A DNA stretch of 64,000 bases from Castellaniella sp. (GTDB lineage Bacteria > Pseudomonadota > Gammaproteobacteria > Burkholderiales > Burkholderiaceae_B). Numbering within the stretch: the first letter of the stretch is position 1; each line of letters opens with the position of its first letter. The translations under genes and the position numbers were made by a program. The notes under the pieces were generated by a model, which was given only the letters and a program-made list of their open reading frames with translations, ran no database searches and had not been told where the DNA came from. The stretch covers positions 1 to 64,000 of the forward strand of contig JAHRWZ010000049.1 of the NCBI GenBank assembly GCA_019104865.1, read 5' to 3'. Below, piece by piece: positions 53,850 through 63,489 of the stretch.

Positions 53850-53880
53850 TCTCGGGGCAGGGCTCCGGCAGCGTTGTCCG

Positions 53881-54711
53881 CTATGCGCTCAGGGCCCTGG
53901 CGGTTTCAATGAATTCCAGCACGGTGCGATTGAATGCCCTGGGGTTCGCCAGGTTCATGCCGTGGGCGGACAGCGCGATCCGCGCCCGTCGGGCGTGCGG
54001 CAGCAGCTGCTGCAGACGGTCCTGGCGGGTGCCGTATTTGGCCGGGCTGTTCGATCCCCCCACGAGCAGCAAGGGGCATCTCAGGGCGGCGGCATCCCGC
54101 AGCCGGACGGGCGTATTGGCTTCCAGAATCTGGGACACCAGGGTGGCCGCGTTGTCTCGCGTCATGTCCTTGAACCAGCCGACCATCTTGCGCCAGGTGT
54201 CGGGGCCGTTGACTGTGTCGATGAACTCCTGCAGCGCGTCTTCAGTGTCGCCGGCGCGCAACTGATCCACTGTCCGTGCATAGAATGGCGGGGTTTCCGG
54301 CTCGTCGTCGAACCGGAACGCCGGGTCGGCCAGCACCAGGGTGCGGCACAGATCGGGCGCCTGCGTGGCAAAAGCCATGGCGACCTGGGCGCCACGCGAA
54401 TGGCCGATGACATGTACCCCATCAGCAACATTCAGCGTGCGCGCCAGCTGGATCAGATCCTGCGCATGCGCCGCGATCCGGTAGCCGGGCTGCGGGTGCG
54501 GTTGGCGATCGGGCCAGCAGCCACGCAGGCTGGGCGCCAGGACGTGATGCGTGGCCGCAAAGGCCGGAATCTGCCAGCGCCAGTAGCGATAATCGCATAG
54601 CGACCCGTGAATCAGCAGGATGGGTTCGCCCTGTCCAGCCTGCGTGTAGTGCAGGCTGCCACCCGGCAATGCCAGGGTGTCGTGCGGCAGGTCCGGCGTC
54701 GGTCGTGTCAC
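53881..54711 (-). CDS. Alpha/beta-hydrolase fold protein
   Basis: This 276-residue hydrolase has the oxyanion HG in LLIHGSLCDYRYW, the nucleophile elbow GHSRGAQVAMAFA (Ser in GHSRG), the acid region LLLVGGSNSPAKYG and the catalytic His in ALSAHGMNLANP. The substrate is unknown. The GTG start overlaps the cpoB stop (GTGA), so it is co-translated with the tol-pal genes, although a functional link is not obvious. Confidence 0.88.
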   Translation of the reverse strand: MTRPTPDLPHDTLALPGGSLHYTQAGQGEPILLIHGSLCDYRYWRWQIPAFAATHHVLAPSLRGCWPDRQPHPQPGYRIAAHAQDLIQLARTLNVADGVHVIGHSRGAQVAMAFATQAPDLCRTLVLADPAFRFDDEPETPPFYARTVDQLRAGDTEDALQEFIDTVNGPDTWRKMVGWFKDMTRDNAATLVSQILEANTPVRLRDAAALRCPLLLVGGSNSPAKYGTRQDRLQQLLPHARRARIALSAHGMNLANPRAFNRTVLEFIETARALSA

Positions 54712-55400
54712 AGCAGCTTCAGCCGGCTTTTGGCGGTTTCGGCGGCGGAGCTGCGAGGGTAGTCCTTGATGATCCGCTGCAGGCTGGCCTTGGCGCCCTT
54801 CATGTCGTTGAGTTCGATCTGATCGGCGGCGACCACCAGCAGCGCGTCCGGTGCGCGGGCGTCGTCCGGGTGTTTCTTGACCAGGGATTGCATGGTCTGG
54901 ATCGAGTTCTTGAAGTCTTTCGAGGCGTACTGACTGCTGCCCAGGTAGAACAGGGCATCGGTCGCCAGCTGGCTGTCGGGGTAGGACTGGACAAAGGTTG
55001 CAAAACCAGAGGCAGCGTCTTTGTAGCGGCCGTTGCGGTACTGATCCGCCGCCGCCTGGTAGGCAGCCTGTTGTTGCGGATCGCCCGTCTGCTGACCCTG
55101 CTGGGCCTGCTGCTGGGGTGCGTTTCCCTGGCCGGCCGCCGACTGGCGGCTGAGCTGACCCAGTTCTTCGACACGTCCGCGCAAGGTGGCGATTTCCTGG
55201 CTCATCAGATCCATCTGGTCCGCCAGCTGCAGCCGGGCCTGTTGGTTCTGGGACTGCATCTGCTGGATCTGCGTGCGCAGTTCCAGGATGGCGCGTCGTG
55301 CGTCGTCGTCGGCAAAGGCATGCGCGGCGGGCGCGGCCAGCATGAGAGCAAACAGCGCCGAGACGGACAGTGCGTTCAGGCGGTGGGGCAGTGCGTGCAT
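54708..55400 (-). CDS. cpoB: Tol-Pal system protein CpoB (YbgF)
   Basis: This 230-residue periplasmic protein has a signal peptide (ending in AAPAAHA), an N-terminal coiled coil (RRAILELRTQIQQMQSQNQQ) and C-terminal TPR repeats (YQAAADQYRNGRYKDAASGF, ALFYLGSSQYASKDFKNS). CpoB links Tol function to PBP1B-driven septal wall synthesis. A Gln-rich linker joins the two parts. It follows pal, separated by a hairpin terminator. Confidence 0.93.
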   Translation of the reverse strand: MHALPHRLNALSVSALFALMLAAPAAHAFADDDARRAILELRTQIQQMQSQNQQARLQLADQMDLMSQEIATLRGRVEELGQLSRQSAAGQGNAPQQQAQQGQQTGDPQQQAAYQAAADQYRNGRYKDAASGFATFVQSYPDSQLATDALFYLGSSQYASKDFKNSIQTMQSLVKKHPDDARAPDALLVVAADQIELNDMKGAKASLQRIIKDYPRSSAAETAKSRLKLL

Positions 55401-55461
55401 GGATCGGTTCCTTCAGTCCAGAATGACCTCGCGGCCAATAAGTTCACGAGGCAAATGAAAA

Positions 55462-55485
55462 CGCCGTAGCGTTGCCGCTACGGCG
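55462..55485 (-). terminator. Terminator-like hairpin after pal
   Basis: CGCCGTAGCG (55462-55471) and CGCTACGGCG (55476-55485) form a perfect 10-bp stem with a TTGC loop. On the minus strand it is followed by TTTTC. It lies between pal and cpoB and may lower expression of the downstream genes. Confidence 0.75.
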
Positions 55486-55506
55486 CTATTGCAACCGAGG
55501 TGCGGA

Positions 55507-56001
55507 TCAACGCTGATAGTCGATGTCGGCGCGACGGTTCTCGGCGTAGTCGGCTTCGGTGTTGCCCTGAGCCTTCGGACGTTCCTTACCGTAGCTGATG
55601 GCTTCCATCTGGTTGGCGTTGACACCCAGAAGCTTCATCGCACGTGCTACGGCATCCGAACGGCGCTGGCCCAGAGCCAGATTATATTCGGAGCTGCCGC
55701 GGGCATCGGTGTTGCCTTCGATACGGACTTTCTGGTTGGGATGGCCAGTCAGATAGTTGGAATGCATTTCGACCACGCTACGATACTGCTCGGGGATCGT
55801 GTAGCTGTTGAAGTCGAAGTAGACCGAGCGTTGTTGCGCGAGCGGGCTTTGCGGATTGAACGGATCCATGATTTGCCCAGCGGACGCCGAATTCGAGCCG
55901 GCGCCGTTGGCGCCGTTTTGATCCAGCGGCACGGAGCTGCAAGCTGCCAGGGAGGCGGCAAAAGCGGCTATGGTCAGAGTCCTGGTGATGCGCGAGCTCA
56001 T
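55507..56001 (-). CDS. pal: Peptidoglycan-associated lipoprotein Pal
   Basis: This 164-residue outer-membrane lipoprotein has lipobox LAAC (Cys21) and an OmpA-like peptidoglycan-binding domain: VYFDFNSYTI, HPNQKVRIEGNTDARGSSEY and NLALGQRRSDAVARAMKLLG, with the Asp/Arg residues for meso-DAP contact. It ties the outer membrane to the wall and pulls in at division. The upstream TolB gene is 39 bp away. Confidence 0.96.
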   Translation of the reverse strand: MSSRITRTLTIAAFAASLAACSSVPLDQNGANGAGSNSASAGQIMDPFNPQSPLAQQRSVYFDFNSYTIPEQYRSVVEMHSNYLTGHPNQKVRIEGNTDARGSSEYNLALGQRRSDAVARAMKLLGVNANQMEAISYGKERPKAQGNTEADYAENRRADIDYQR

Positions 56002-56039
56002 TTAAAGTCCTTTAGAAGAAAGAGTCACACGAGAAAAAA

Positions 56040-57347
56040 TCAATTGGTGAAAGGGCCCCAGGCGGGCTCGCGAACCTTGCCGTTGAGCACCGACAGAGTC
56101 TGTCGGACACGCCCGTCGATCGAAGTCACCGCCAGCACGCTCCTTCCGTTTTGGATCGAGCTGTAAAGCACTTGCATGCCGTTGGGGGCGTAGCTGGGAG
56201 ACTGATCGTCCGGGCCGTCCGTCAGGAGCTGTTCCGCACCCGAACTCAAGGACAAGCTTGCAATCCTGAAAGCGCCGTTTCTGCGAGTAACGTACACCAG
56301 TTGTTGCCCATCCGGCGACACCCTAGGTGAGATATTGTAACTTCCGGAGAAAGTTACGCGCTGGGCGTCCCCACCGCTGGCCGGGACTTTGTAAACCTGC
56401 GGGCTGCCGCCACGATCGCTGGTGAAGACCAGAGATTGTCCATCCCGTGTGTAGAAGGGTTCGGTGTCGATCAATGGCGAACGCATGACGCGGCGCAGAT
56501 CCGATCCATCTGCATTGATGGTGTATATCTGCGAGATGCCGTCCATTGAAAGCACGATCGCCATGTGTTTGCCATCCGGCGACCAGGCGGGCGCGCTGTT
56601 GTTGCCCTTGTAGTTGGAAATCGGCTGGCGCTGGGCCGTGGCCAACGTCTGGACATAAATGACCGATTTACCGGATTCGAAGCTGACATAGGCCAGCTTG
56701 CTGCCGTCCGGCGACCAGGCGGGCGAGATAATGGACTGTTTCGAACGCAGCATTACCTGTGGATTTTGCCCATCCGCATCAGCAATTTGTAACTCATAGC
56801 CGTTGCTGGTTTGCAACACATAAGCGATCCGGGTCGAGAAAACACCCCGTACGCCGGTGATCTTTTCGTAGATCCGATCGGCGATTTTGTGGGCGATCCG
56901 GCGCATTTCGGATTCGGTGCCGCTGAACGTGGCCTGGTCGAGTTCGGACTTGCGGACGTTGTCCACCAGCCGGTAGCTGACGGTGTACTGGCTGCCGTTT
57001 TGCGCCACCGAGCCGTAGGCCAGATAGTCTGCCCCGCGGGCCTGCCACGTGCCGTAATCGATGGCGCTCTGGACGTTGAGCTGTGCGCCTGCCGTGTTGA
57101 TCAGGCGGAATTGGCCCGAACGGGTCAGGTCGGCGCGGATGACTTCATGGGTGGACGTACCACCGGATGTGCCGGCGAAATCGGCGATGGCGATCGGATA
57201 CTGCGTGGCGCCAACGCCGGAAATATCGACGCGCAGCTGAGCCTGTGCGGTCGTGGCGGTGGCTGCGGCCAGCGCAATACCCAGACCAGCCGCCGCCGTG
57301 CGCCGCCAGAGGCGCCCGATGAAGCCGGAAGCTGTGAATACGGTCAT
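56040..57347 (-). CDS. tolB: Tol-Pal system translocation protein TolB
   Basis: This 435-residue periplasmic protein has a signal peptide (WRRTAAAGLGIALAAATATT), an N-terminal D1 domain (QLRVDISGVGATQYPIAIAD) and a six-bladed beta-propeller of WD/PD40 repeats, for example ISPAWSPDGSKLAYVSF, SAPAWSPDGKHMAIVLS and ISPRVSPDGQQLVYVTR. GGAG is 9 nt before the ATG at 57345-57347, and the frame is open further upstream. TolB connects TolA to Pal. Confidence 0.95.
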   Translation of the reverse strand: MTVFTASGFIGRLWRRTAAAGLGIALAAATATTAQAQLRVDISGVGATQYPIAIADFAGTSGGTSTHEVIRADLTRSGQFRLINTAGAQLNVQSAIDYGTWQARGADYLAYGSVAQNGSQYTVSYRLVDNVRKSELDQATFSGTESEMRRIAHKIADRIYEKITGVRGVFSTRIAYVLQTSNGYELQIADADGQNPQVMLRSKQSIISPAWSPDGSKLAYVSFESGKSVIYVQTLATAQRQPISNYKGNNSAPAWSPDGKHMAIVLSMDGISQIYTINADGSDLRRVMRSPLIDTEPFYTRDGQSLVFTSDRGGSPQVYKVPASGGDAQRVTFSGSYNISPRVSPDGQQLVYVTRRNGAFRIASLSLSSGAEQLLTDGPDDQSPSYAPNGMQVLYSSIQNGRSVLAVTSIDGRVRQTLSVLNGKVREPAWGPFTN

Positions 57348-57360
57348 GGTAACGATCTCC

Positions 57361-58485
57361 TTAGTCGTACATCCGGTAATCCACGTCAATATACGATGGA
57401 TACCGGCCGCTTGGCGGTTTGGGGAATGGGGAGCACGCCAGGATACCCTTGCGTACGGCGTCGTCAAAGCGTGTATCACCCGAGGACTGCGACAGGTCGA
57501 CGCCCTGCACCTGGCCGTTGGAAGCCAGATGCGTCCGGAAGCGGGCCGTCGGATTCCCGGAGCCGCTGCGGGGCGGAACATTGTAGATCACACCGGGCTG
57601 CACGCAGGCGCGCACTTTCGCGGCATAGCCCTCGTTGCCGCCACCGCCGCCTCGTTGATTGCGGTCGGCATTACCGTTGGGGATCCCGGCGGCCTCCATG
57701 GCGGCTCCGCGCATGGCGGCCTTCAGGGCGTCCCGTTTGGCGGCGGCGTCTTTGGCTGCTTTTTCCTTCGCGGCTTTGTCAGCTGCGGCCTTGGCGGCCG
57801 CTTCTTTGGCTGCTTTTTCCTTAGCCGCCTTGTCGGCAGCGGCTTTCTCGGCGGCGGCCTTGGCGGCTACGGCTTTTTCCGCGGCCTGCTTTTCGGCCTT
57901 CTCTTTGGCAGCCTTATCCGCAGCCGCCTTGTCGGCGGCGTCCTTGGCGGCTTTTTCCTTTGCAGCCTTGTCGGCGGCGGCCTTCGCGGCAGCTGCTTTC
58001 GCCGCCTTGGCTGCGGCTTCCTGTTCAGCCTTGGCCTTGGCCGCTTCCTCTGCTGCGAGCTTTTCGGCTTCCTCGCGCGCCTTGTGTTCCTTGGCTAATG
58101 CGATTTCCGCATCGGCTTGCGCCTTGGCGGCAGCGGCGGCCTGAGCCTGCGCGGCTGCCAGCTGCGCCTGATGCGCCGCTTCGGCCTGGGCAGCCTTCTG
58201 TGCGCTATCGTCGGGCTTGGGGGGTTCGGGGGTGGGCTTCGGTTCGGGCTTTTCGACGGGCGGTGCCTGGTCGGGTTGCTCTTCCGGCGGAGCCGCCTCG
58301 GCGACCGTGCCCTTGGCCCACAACTGGACCTGCACGGGGCCCGAATTGTTCGGCACGGACGAGAACCCCACCAGCATCAGCAGAAGCAGCAGACCATGGG
58401 CGGCCAGGGATATGATCAGGCCGCGCCGGTCGTCGCGTTCGTCCGTGGGATCCCCGGAGCCGGTCAGGCGATCGATGAGTTTCAT
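57361..58485 (-). CDS. tolA: Cell envelope protein TolA
   Basis: This 374-residue inner-membrane protein has one TM ([20 protein letters not shown]), a Pro-rich linker, a long Ala/Lys/Glu alpha-helix across the periplasm, and a C-terminal TonB_C domain ([20 protein letters not shown]) that meets TolB and Pal. The helix shows a short repeat of the type [13 protein letters not shown] that is repeated several times, so copy number could vary by slippage. The gene lies between tolR and tolB. Confidence 0.95.
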   Translation of the reverse strand: MKLIDRLTGSGDPTDERDDRRGLIISLAAHGLLLLLMLVGFSSVPNNSGPVQVQLWAKGTVAEAAPPEEQPDQAPPVEKPEPKPTPEPPKPDDSAQKAAQAEAAHQAQLAAAQAQAAAAAKAQADAEIALAKEHKAREEAEKLAAEEAAKAKAEQEAAAKAAKAAAAKAAADKAAKEKAAKDAADKAAADKAAKEKAEKQAAEKAVAAKAAAEKAAADKAAKEKAAKEAAAKAAADKAAKEKAAKDAAAKRDALKAAMRGAAMEAAGIPNGNADRNQRGGGGGNEGYAAKVRACVQPGVIYNVPPRSGSGNPTARFRTHLASNGQVQGVDLSQSSGDTRFDDAVRKGILACSPFPKPPSGRYPSYIDVDYRMYD

Positions 58486-58513
58486 GATACGAAAATTCTG
58501 CCCGGACAGTGGA

Positions 58514-58948
58514 TCACTTGCGGGCTCCTGACCCGTCCTGGTTGACCAGCAGCCCGAGCTTGGCAACGCCGCCGTTGCGCAGCTGGTCCATGACATGCAT
58601 GACGGATTCGTAGGGGACTTTGCCGTCGGCCGAGATGACCACGGGGGTGTCGGGCGTGACGACGGAACGGACCTCGGCCAGCAGATTGGCCTTGTCGATG
58701 GGGCGGAACGAAGCGCCGCCCTCGCGCACGCGGATGGCGAGCGCACCCTCGGCGTCGATCTGCACCTCGACGGGCTGCGTGGGGACCTCGGAGGCGGTGC
58801 CGACCGATGGCAGCTCGATCTGTCCCGGTGTGATCATGGGCGCCGTCACCATGAAGATCACCAACAAAACCAGCATGACGTCGATATAGGGAACGACGTT
58901 GATGTCGTTCTTCATTCGACGTGCGCGGCGGTTGCTCAGCGATGTCAT
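58514..58948 (-). CDS. tolR: ExbD/TolR family biopolymer transport protein
   Basis: This 144-residue inner-membrane protein has one TM ([20 protein letters not shown]) bearing the conserved Asp of the proton path (YIDVMLVLL) and a periplasmic domain that binds peptidoglycan. It works with TolQ to harness proton-motive force. It starts one base after the tolQ stop codon (TGAGATG). Confidence 0.95.
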   Translation of the reverse strand: MTSLSNRRARRMKNDINVVPYIDVMLVLLVIFMVTAPMITPGQIELPSVGTASEVPTQPVEVQIDAEGALAIRVREGGASFRPIDKANLLAEVRSVVTPDTPVVISADGKVPYESVMHVMDQLRNGGVAKLGLLVNQDGSGARK

Positions 58949-58949
58949 C

Positions 58950-59624
58950 TCAGTGCACCTGGCGTTGGAGAATGTTCAGGAACTCCTCCACGAAGCTCTC
59001 GAAGCGGATCGACAGGCGGTCGATCTGGTTGGTGTAGCGGTTGTAGGCCAGCACCGCCGGAATGGCGGCGAACAGGCCGATGGCCGTTGCAATCAGGGCC
59101 TCGGCGATCCCCGGCGCGACAGCGGCCAGAGTCGCCTGCTGCATCGTGGACAGGCCCATGAAGGCGTGCATGATCCCCCAGACCGTGCCCAGCAGGCCGA
59201 TGTAGGGGCTGACCGATCCGGTGGAGGCCAGGAAATTCAGGTGCGATTCCAGGCTGTCCATCTCGCGCTGAAAGGCGGCCTTCATGGCGCGGCGAGGGGC
59301 GTCCAGCAGGCTGTCGCCACGGCTGGCCGAACGGCGCGCCTTGACGAATTCGGTCATGCCCGCGTCGAAGATGCGGGCCAGCGCGCCGTGTTCGTTGCGT
59401 CGACTGGCAATCGCCTGCTGCAGCACCGTCAGGTCGCCGCCGGCCCAGAAATCATCCTCGAAGCGCCGGGTTTGCTCGTCGGCGCGTTTGAGGGCCGCTC
59501 GTTTGCTGAAGATATAGGTCCACGAGAGGACCGAGGCGCCGAGCAGGATCAACATGACGATCTGCACGGGAATACTGGCGTTGCCGATCAGAGACAGCAG
59601 CGACAAATCGCTAGAAGCTTGCAT
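58950..59624 (-). CDS. tolQ: TolQ/ExbB family proton-channel subunit
   Basis: This 224-residue protein has three TM helices: [20 protein letters not shown], then [20 protein letters not shown], and [20 protein letters not shown]. The ATG at 59622-59624 gives the natural start [17 protein letters not shown]; an open frame to 59927 is a read-through. It is 3 bp from ybgC and leads the tol-pal operon. Confidence 0.95.
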   Translation of the reverse strand: MQASSDLSLLSLIGNASIPVQIVMLILLGASVLSWTYIFSKRAALKRADEQTRRFEDDFWAGGDLTVLQQAIASRRNEHGALARIFDAGMTEFVKARRSASRGDSLLDAPRRAMKAAFQREMDSLESHLNFLASTGSVSPYIGLLGTVWGIMHAFMGLSTMQQATLAAVAPGIAEALIATAIGLFAAIPAVLAYNRYTNQIDRLSIRFESFVEEFLNILQRQVH

Positions 59625-59626
59625 GG

Positions 59627-60052
59627 TTAATGAAGGGCCTTGTTCAAGAGATCCCGAATGGCGGGGGGCAGACGAATGGGTTTGAAGGTGGCGGCATGCA
59701 CAGTGCAGACTTGGACCGTGGCCGAAACCAGCAGTTCCCCATCGCGCAATGCCTGCTGGTGGAAGACCAACGTGGAGGCCCGCAGTTCGGCAACAGTGGT
59801 GCGGATGTCGATCCGATCGTCCAGGCGGGCCGGTTGCCGATAGGCAATGTCCGCATGTCTGACCACAAACATCATCTGTTCCCGGGTTGCAAGTTCGCGT
59901 TGATCCATTCCGAGCGAACGCAACCATTCCGTGCGGCCACGCTCGAAAAATTTGAGATAGTTCGCGTAATACACGACGCCACCGGTATCGGTGTCCTCGT
60001 AATATACGCGAACCGACAGTTCGCCGGTAGCGTCGCTGCTCGCTGAGTTCAT
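59627..60052 (-). CDS. ybgC: Tol-Pal-associated acyl-CoA thioesterase YbgC
   Basis: This 141-residue hotdog thioesterase has the catalytic motif [20 protein letters not shown], with Asp in EDTD and the nearby ERGRTEW. It hydrolyses acyl-CoA or acyl carrier thioesters, and its gene is the usual first member of tol-pal. AAAAAATG precedes it without a strong ribosome site. Confidence 0.93.
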   Translation of the reverse strand: MNSASSDATGELSVRVYYEDTDTGGVVYYANYLKFFERGRTEWLRSLGMDQRELATREQMMFVVRHADIAYRQPARLDDRIDIRTTVAELRASTLVFHQQALRDGELLVSATVQVCTVHAATFKPIRLPPAIRDLLNKALH

Positions 60053-60113
60053 TTTTTCGTTAATCCGTGTGACATGCGGGGGGCGGCGGTCCGGCCAGGA
60101 CCGCCGGCCGCGC

Positions 60114-61847
60114 CTACAGGGATTCCAGCATGGCCAGGATATGGTCCACGGCGGCGGCGGGTTCCACCCGCTGCGCTTGCGTGTCCCGACGAGACTGGAT
60201 CTCGATGATGCCTTCTTTCAGACCGCGCTCGCCCAGGGTCACCCGCAGGGGCACGCCGATCAGTTCCCAATCGGCGAACATGATGCCTGGCCTGGTATCC
60301 CGGTCATCCAGGATGACGTCGACGCCTTGTGCCAGCAAGGCCTGATACAGGGATTCAGCCGTGTTGCGCACGGTTTCACTTTTGCCGAGCCCGATCGGGC
60401 ACAGCACGACCTCGAAGGGCGCGATGGCGCGCGGCCATATCATGCCCCGGTCGTCGTGGTTCTGCTCGATGGCGGCGGCGGAAATCCGGCTGATGCCGAT
60501 GCCGTAGCAGCCCATCTGCATGACGGCGGGCTTGCCGTCGGTTTCCAGGAAGGTCGCGTTCAGTGCGCGCGAATACTTGTCGCCCAGGAAAAAAACGTGG
60601 CCCGCCTCGATGCCGCGCTGGATCGCCAGGGTGCCTCCCTGTGGATCCGGGTCGCCCGCCACGACGTTGCGCAAGTCGGTGACGAGGGCCGGCTCGGGCA
60701 GATCGCGACCCCAGTTCACACCGCTCAGGTGATAGCCGGCCTCGTTGGCGCCGCAGACGAAGTCACCCATGTTCGCGACCGTGCGGTCCGCGATGATGGT
60801 GATGGCCGCCGCATCCAGGCCCACAGGCCCCAGATAGCCCGGTGTGCAGTGGAAGACCGACTGGATCTCCGCCTCGGTTGCCAGACGGTAGCCGCCCTGG
60901 AGACCCGGCAGCTTGCCGACCTTGATCTCGTTCGTTTCGTGGTCGCCGCGGATGAGCAGCAGCCACAGGCGCGCGGGCTCGTCTTCCGGGTCGGTGGCCA
61001 GCACCACGGACTTCACCGTGCGCGACAGGGGCAGACCCAGCTGATCGGCCACGATCTCGCATTTGGGGGCATCGGGGGTTGCGCGCTTTTCCATCGTTTC
61101 GAGCGCCGGTTCACGAGCGGGCAGCAGGCAGGGCGCATCCGCCAGTTCGATGTTGGCGGCGTAGTCGGAGTCGGGGTTGTAGACGATCAGATCCTCGCCG
61201 GTGTCGGCGATGAGCTGGAACTCGTGGCTGCGTGAGCCGCCGATGGAGCCCGTATCGGCAGCCACAGCCCGGAAGGTCAGCCCCAGCCGGGTGAAGATGC
61301 GCTGGTAGGCCGCGTACATCGTGTCGTAGCTGGCTTGTGCCGCGGCTTCGTCGCGGTCGAAGGAATACGCGTCCTTCATGGTGAATTCGCGCCCCCGCAT
61401 CAGGCCGAAGCGCGGACGCCGCTCGTCGCGGAATTTAGTCTGGATATGGTAGAAGTTCACTGGAAGCTGGCGCCAGCTGTGGATCTCGTTGCGCGCGATG
61501 TCGGTGATGACTTCCTCCGAGGTCGGCTGCAGCACGAAGTCCCGCTGATGGCGGTCCTTGATGCGCAGCAGTTCAGCGCCGTACTGCTCCCAGCGTCCGG
61601 ATTCCTGCCACAGCTCGGCTGGCTGCACGACCGGCATCAGCAGCTCGATGGCGCCGGCGCGGTTCATTTCCTCGCGAACGATGGTCTCGATCTTGCGTAG
61701 AACCTTCAGCCCCATGGGCATGTAGGTGTAGATCCCGCCCGCGATTTTGCGGATCATGCCTGCGCGGGTCATCAGCTGATGGCTGACGACTTCGGCTTCG
61801 GCGGGGGCTTCCTTCAGGGTGTTCAGGTGATACTTGCTGGCGTACAT
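60114..61847 (-). CDS. proS: Prolyl-tRNA synthetase (bacterial type with editing domain)
   Basis: This 577-residue class II enzyme charges tRNA-Pro and edits Ala-tRNA-Pro. Motif 1 ([20 protein letters not shown]), motif 2 ([20 protein letters not shown]) and motif 3 ([17 protein letters not shown]) are present, with the INS editing domain between motifs 2 and 3. The length matches ProS type. It is divergent from rppH. Confidence 0.97.
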   Translation of the reverse strand: MYASKYHLNTLKEAPAEAEVVSHQLMTRAGMIRKIAGGIYTYMPMGLKVLRKIETIVREEMNRAGAIELLMPVVQPAELWQESGRWEQYGAELLRIKDRHQRDFVLQPTSEEVITDIARNEIHSWRQLPVNFYHIQTKFRDERRPRFGLMRGREFTMKDAYSFDRDEAAAQASYDTMYAAYQRIFTRLGLTFRAVAADTGSIGGSRSHEFQLIADTGEDLIVYNPDSDYAANIELADAPCLLPAREPALETMEKRATPDAPKCEIVADQLGLPLSRTVKSVVLATDPEDEPARLWLLLIRGDHETNEIKVGKLPGLQGGYRLATEAEIQSVFHCTPGYLGPVGLDAAAITIIADRTVANMGDFVCGANEAGYHLSGVNWGRDLPEPALVTDLRNVVAGDPDPQGGTLAIQRGIEAGHVFFLGDKYSRALNATFLETDGKPAVMQMGCYGIGISRISAAAIEQNHDDRGMIWPRAIAPFEVVLCPIGLGKSETVRNTAESLYQALLAQGVDVILDDRDTRPGIMFADWELIGVPLRVTLGERGLKEGIIEIQSRRDTQAQRVEPAAAVDHILAMLESL

Positions 61848-61914
61848 GGTAGGGATTCCGCTGGGTACGTATAATCGATGGTAATTGTATTGAATTCACA
61901 ACCGAGGTGGCCCC

Positions 61915-62496
61915 ATGTTGGATCGCGAAGGCTACCGCCCCAATGTCGGCATCATTCTTGTGAACCAGAAAAACGAGGTTTTCTGGGGCAAGCGTATCCG
62001 GGAACACGCGTGGCAGTTCCCCCAGGGCGGCATCAAGCACGGCGAAACTCCCGTGCAGGCGATGTATCGGGAACTCCACGAAGAAACCGGCCTGTGTGCC
62101 GAGCATGTCCGTATTTTGGGGCGGACCCGGGACTGGTTGCGTTATACCGTACCCGAACATTACGTGCGCCGCGAATTGCGCGGCCACTACAAAGGACAGA
62201 AGCAGATCTGGTTCCTGCTGCGCATGGTCGGTCGTGACACCGACGTGTCGTTGCGCGCCACCGATACGCCCGAATTCGATGCCTGGCGCTGGAACGCCTA
62301 CTGGGTGCCGCTGGATGCCGTCATCGAATTCAAGCGCGAGGTCTACACGCTGGCGCTCAACGAGCTGTCCAGCCTGTTGTTCCGACGGGGGCGCGAAAAC
62401 CGTTACCTGCGGCATCGCGGCCCTCGCGGCACGGCACAGACCAATCAGACTTCGGCGGTATTGCCGGGGACGCATTCCACTCAGTCCACCTCCTGA
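61915..62496 (+). CDS. rppH: RNA pyrophosphohydrolase RppH
   Basis: This 193-residue Nudix enzyme removes pyrophosphate from 5' triphosphorylated RNA to start mRNA decay. The Nudix box is [20 protein letters not shown] with TGL, and [12 protein letters not shown] start [17 protein letters not shown] is typical. A TATAAT (61870-61875) lies 40 bp upstream as a likely -10 box. It is followed by a coiled-coil gene and zapA, a common betaproteobacterial order. Confidence 0.95.
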   Translation: MLDREGYRPNVGIILVNQKNEVFWGKRIREHAWQFPQGGIKHGETPVQAMYRELHEETGLCAEHVRILGRTRDWLRYTVPEHYVRRELRGHYKGQKQIWFLLRMVGRDTDVSLRATDTPEFDAWRWNAYWVPLDAVIEFKREVYTLALNELSSLLFRRGRENRYLRHRGPRGTAQTNQTSAVLPGTHSTQSTS

Positions 62497-62511
62497 TAAA
62501 GGTTAGACCGC

Positions 62512-62913
62512 ATGCTCGAAGATCTCGACGCGTTATCCCGGCGTATCCAAAAGGTCGTGCAGCTCGCCCAGGGGCTGCAGGCCGAACGTGGCACGCTTCA
62601 GGCCCGCATCCGACAACTCGAACAGGAATGCCAGTCCCTGAAAACCCAGCAAGCCCGTGAGCACGAGGAATTCACCCGCATGTCTGAACGGATCGCCCGG
62701 CACGACCAGGAACTGCAGGCCGTGCGCGATGAAACCCGGGACGAGCGCAGTTCCCTGGAGTCCCAGGTCCGGGATCACCAGTCCCGGTCCGAATCGATGC
62801 GACAGCGTCTGGTCCAGATCGAGGCCGATCGTGACCGGCTGCGTGACGCCGCCACGGGTGCCCAGCAACAGATTGAACTCATACTCGAGCGCCTGCCGGG
62901 CGCGGAGGCCTGA
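62512..62913 (+). CDS. Coiled-coil protein upstream of zapA (ZapB-like)
   Basis: This 133-residue protein is nearly all coiled coil (IRQLEQECQSLKTQQARE, EADRDRLRDAATGAQQQ), ending in QIELILERLPGAE. The end resembles TIGR02449-family proteins, which usually precede zapA and may act as ZapB-like partners. That role is inferred from position. It is 15 bp after rppH and 3 bp before zapA. Confidence 0.8.
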   Translation: MLEDLDALSRRIQKVVQLAQGLQAERGTLQARIRQLEQECQSLKTQQAREHEEFTRMSERIARHDQELQAVRDETRDERSSLESQVRDHQSRSESMRQRLVQIEADRDRLRDAATGAQQQIELILERLPGAEA

Positions 62914-62916
62914 TCC

Positions 62917-63219
62917 ATGGAACGTGTCGATGTCTCCATCCTTGGCCGCGATTACTCGCTGGCCTGCCAGTCCCAGGAAAAAGACGCCCTGCTGGCCGCT
63001 GTCCGCCAGGTGGACCAGCGCATGCTGGCCATCAAGGGCACCGGGAAAATCGTCAGCAACGAACGCATCGCGGTGATGGCCGCCATCCAGATCGCCAACG
63101 AACTTCTGTCCTTGCGCGCCCCCGATGGGCCCTTGAGTCATATTGCGTTGGGGGATTTCAGGGGTAAAATTGAGGCCATGAACGGCATGCTCGACGAAGT
63201 CCTCCGAGATGCCGTTTGA
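62917..63219 (+). CDS. zapA: Cell division protein ZapA
   Basis: This 100-residue protein stabilises the FtsZ ring. The beta-strand and helix region reads VDVSILGRDYSLACQSQEKD, and NERIAVMAAIQIANELLSL begins the C-terminal coiled coil. Length and the gene order are typical. It is the last coding gene before the 6S RNA locus. Confidence 0.93.
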   Translation: MERVDVSILGRDYSLACQSQEKDALLAAVRQVDQRMLAIKGTGKIVSNERIAVMAAIQIANELLSLRAPDGPLSHIALGDFRGKIEAMNGMLDEVLRDAV

Positions 63220-63255
63220 CGGATTTTCGCCAGATGCCATATGGCATCCGACCGT

Positions 63256-63440
63256 TTAAGTCCCTGCCGTGTTCGTGACCTGGCCATACATTCCTTGAAC
63301 CAATGCTATTTGGCATAGGTTGCTGGATTGACAGATGGGAGAGCTACCTTCATTGGATAGCCCGAAGCCTGACTGAAGGCGACCACCGTGAACCCCTGGT
63401 TCCGGGATGCCGGCCTAGACGGCACAGGTGGGGCATTTAC
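63256..63440 (+). ncRNA. ssrS: 6S RNA (ssrS)
   Basis: The segment after zapA starts with CCCTGCCGTGTTCGTGACC and contains the conserved CATTCCTTGAACC, a GAAGCCTGACTGAAGG strip and a GC-rich 3' end with ACGGCACAGGTGGGG. Position after zapA, length of about 185 nt and the TTGAACC block match betaproteobacterial 6S RNA, which traps sigma-70 RNA polymerase in stationary phase. Exact ends were not determined. Confidence 0.75.
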
Positions 63441-63445
63441 CAAAA

Positions 63446-63477
63446 GCTCGCCGTGATATGCACGGCGAGCTTTTTTT
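63446..63477 (+). terminator. Rho-independent terminator after ssrS
   Basis: GCTCGCCGTG (63446-63455) pairs perfectly with CACGGCGAGC (63461-63470), loop ATATG, followed by TTTTTTT (63471-63477). It ends the ssrS transcript immediately before the SIMPL gene. Confidence 0.95.
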
Positions 63478-63489
63478 CCGGATATCGAC

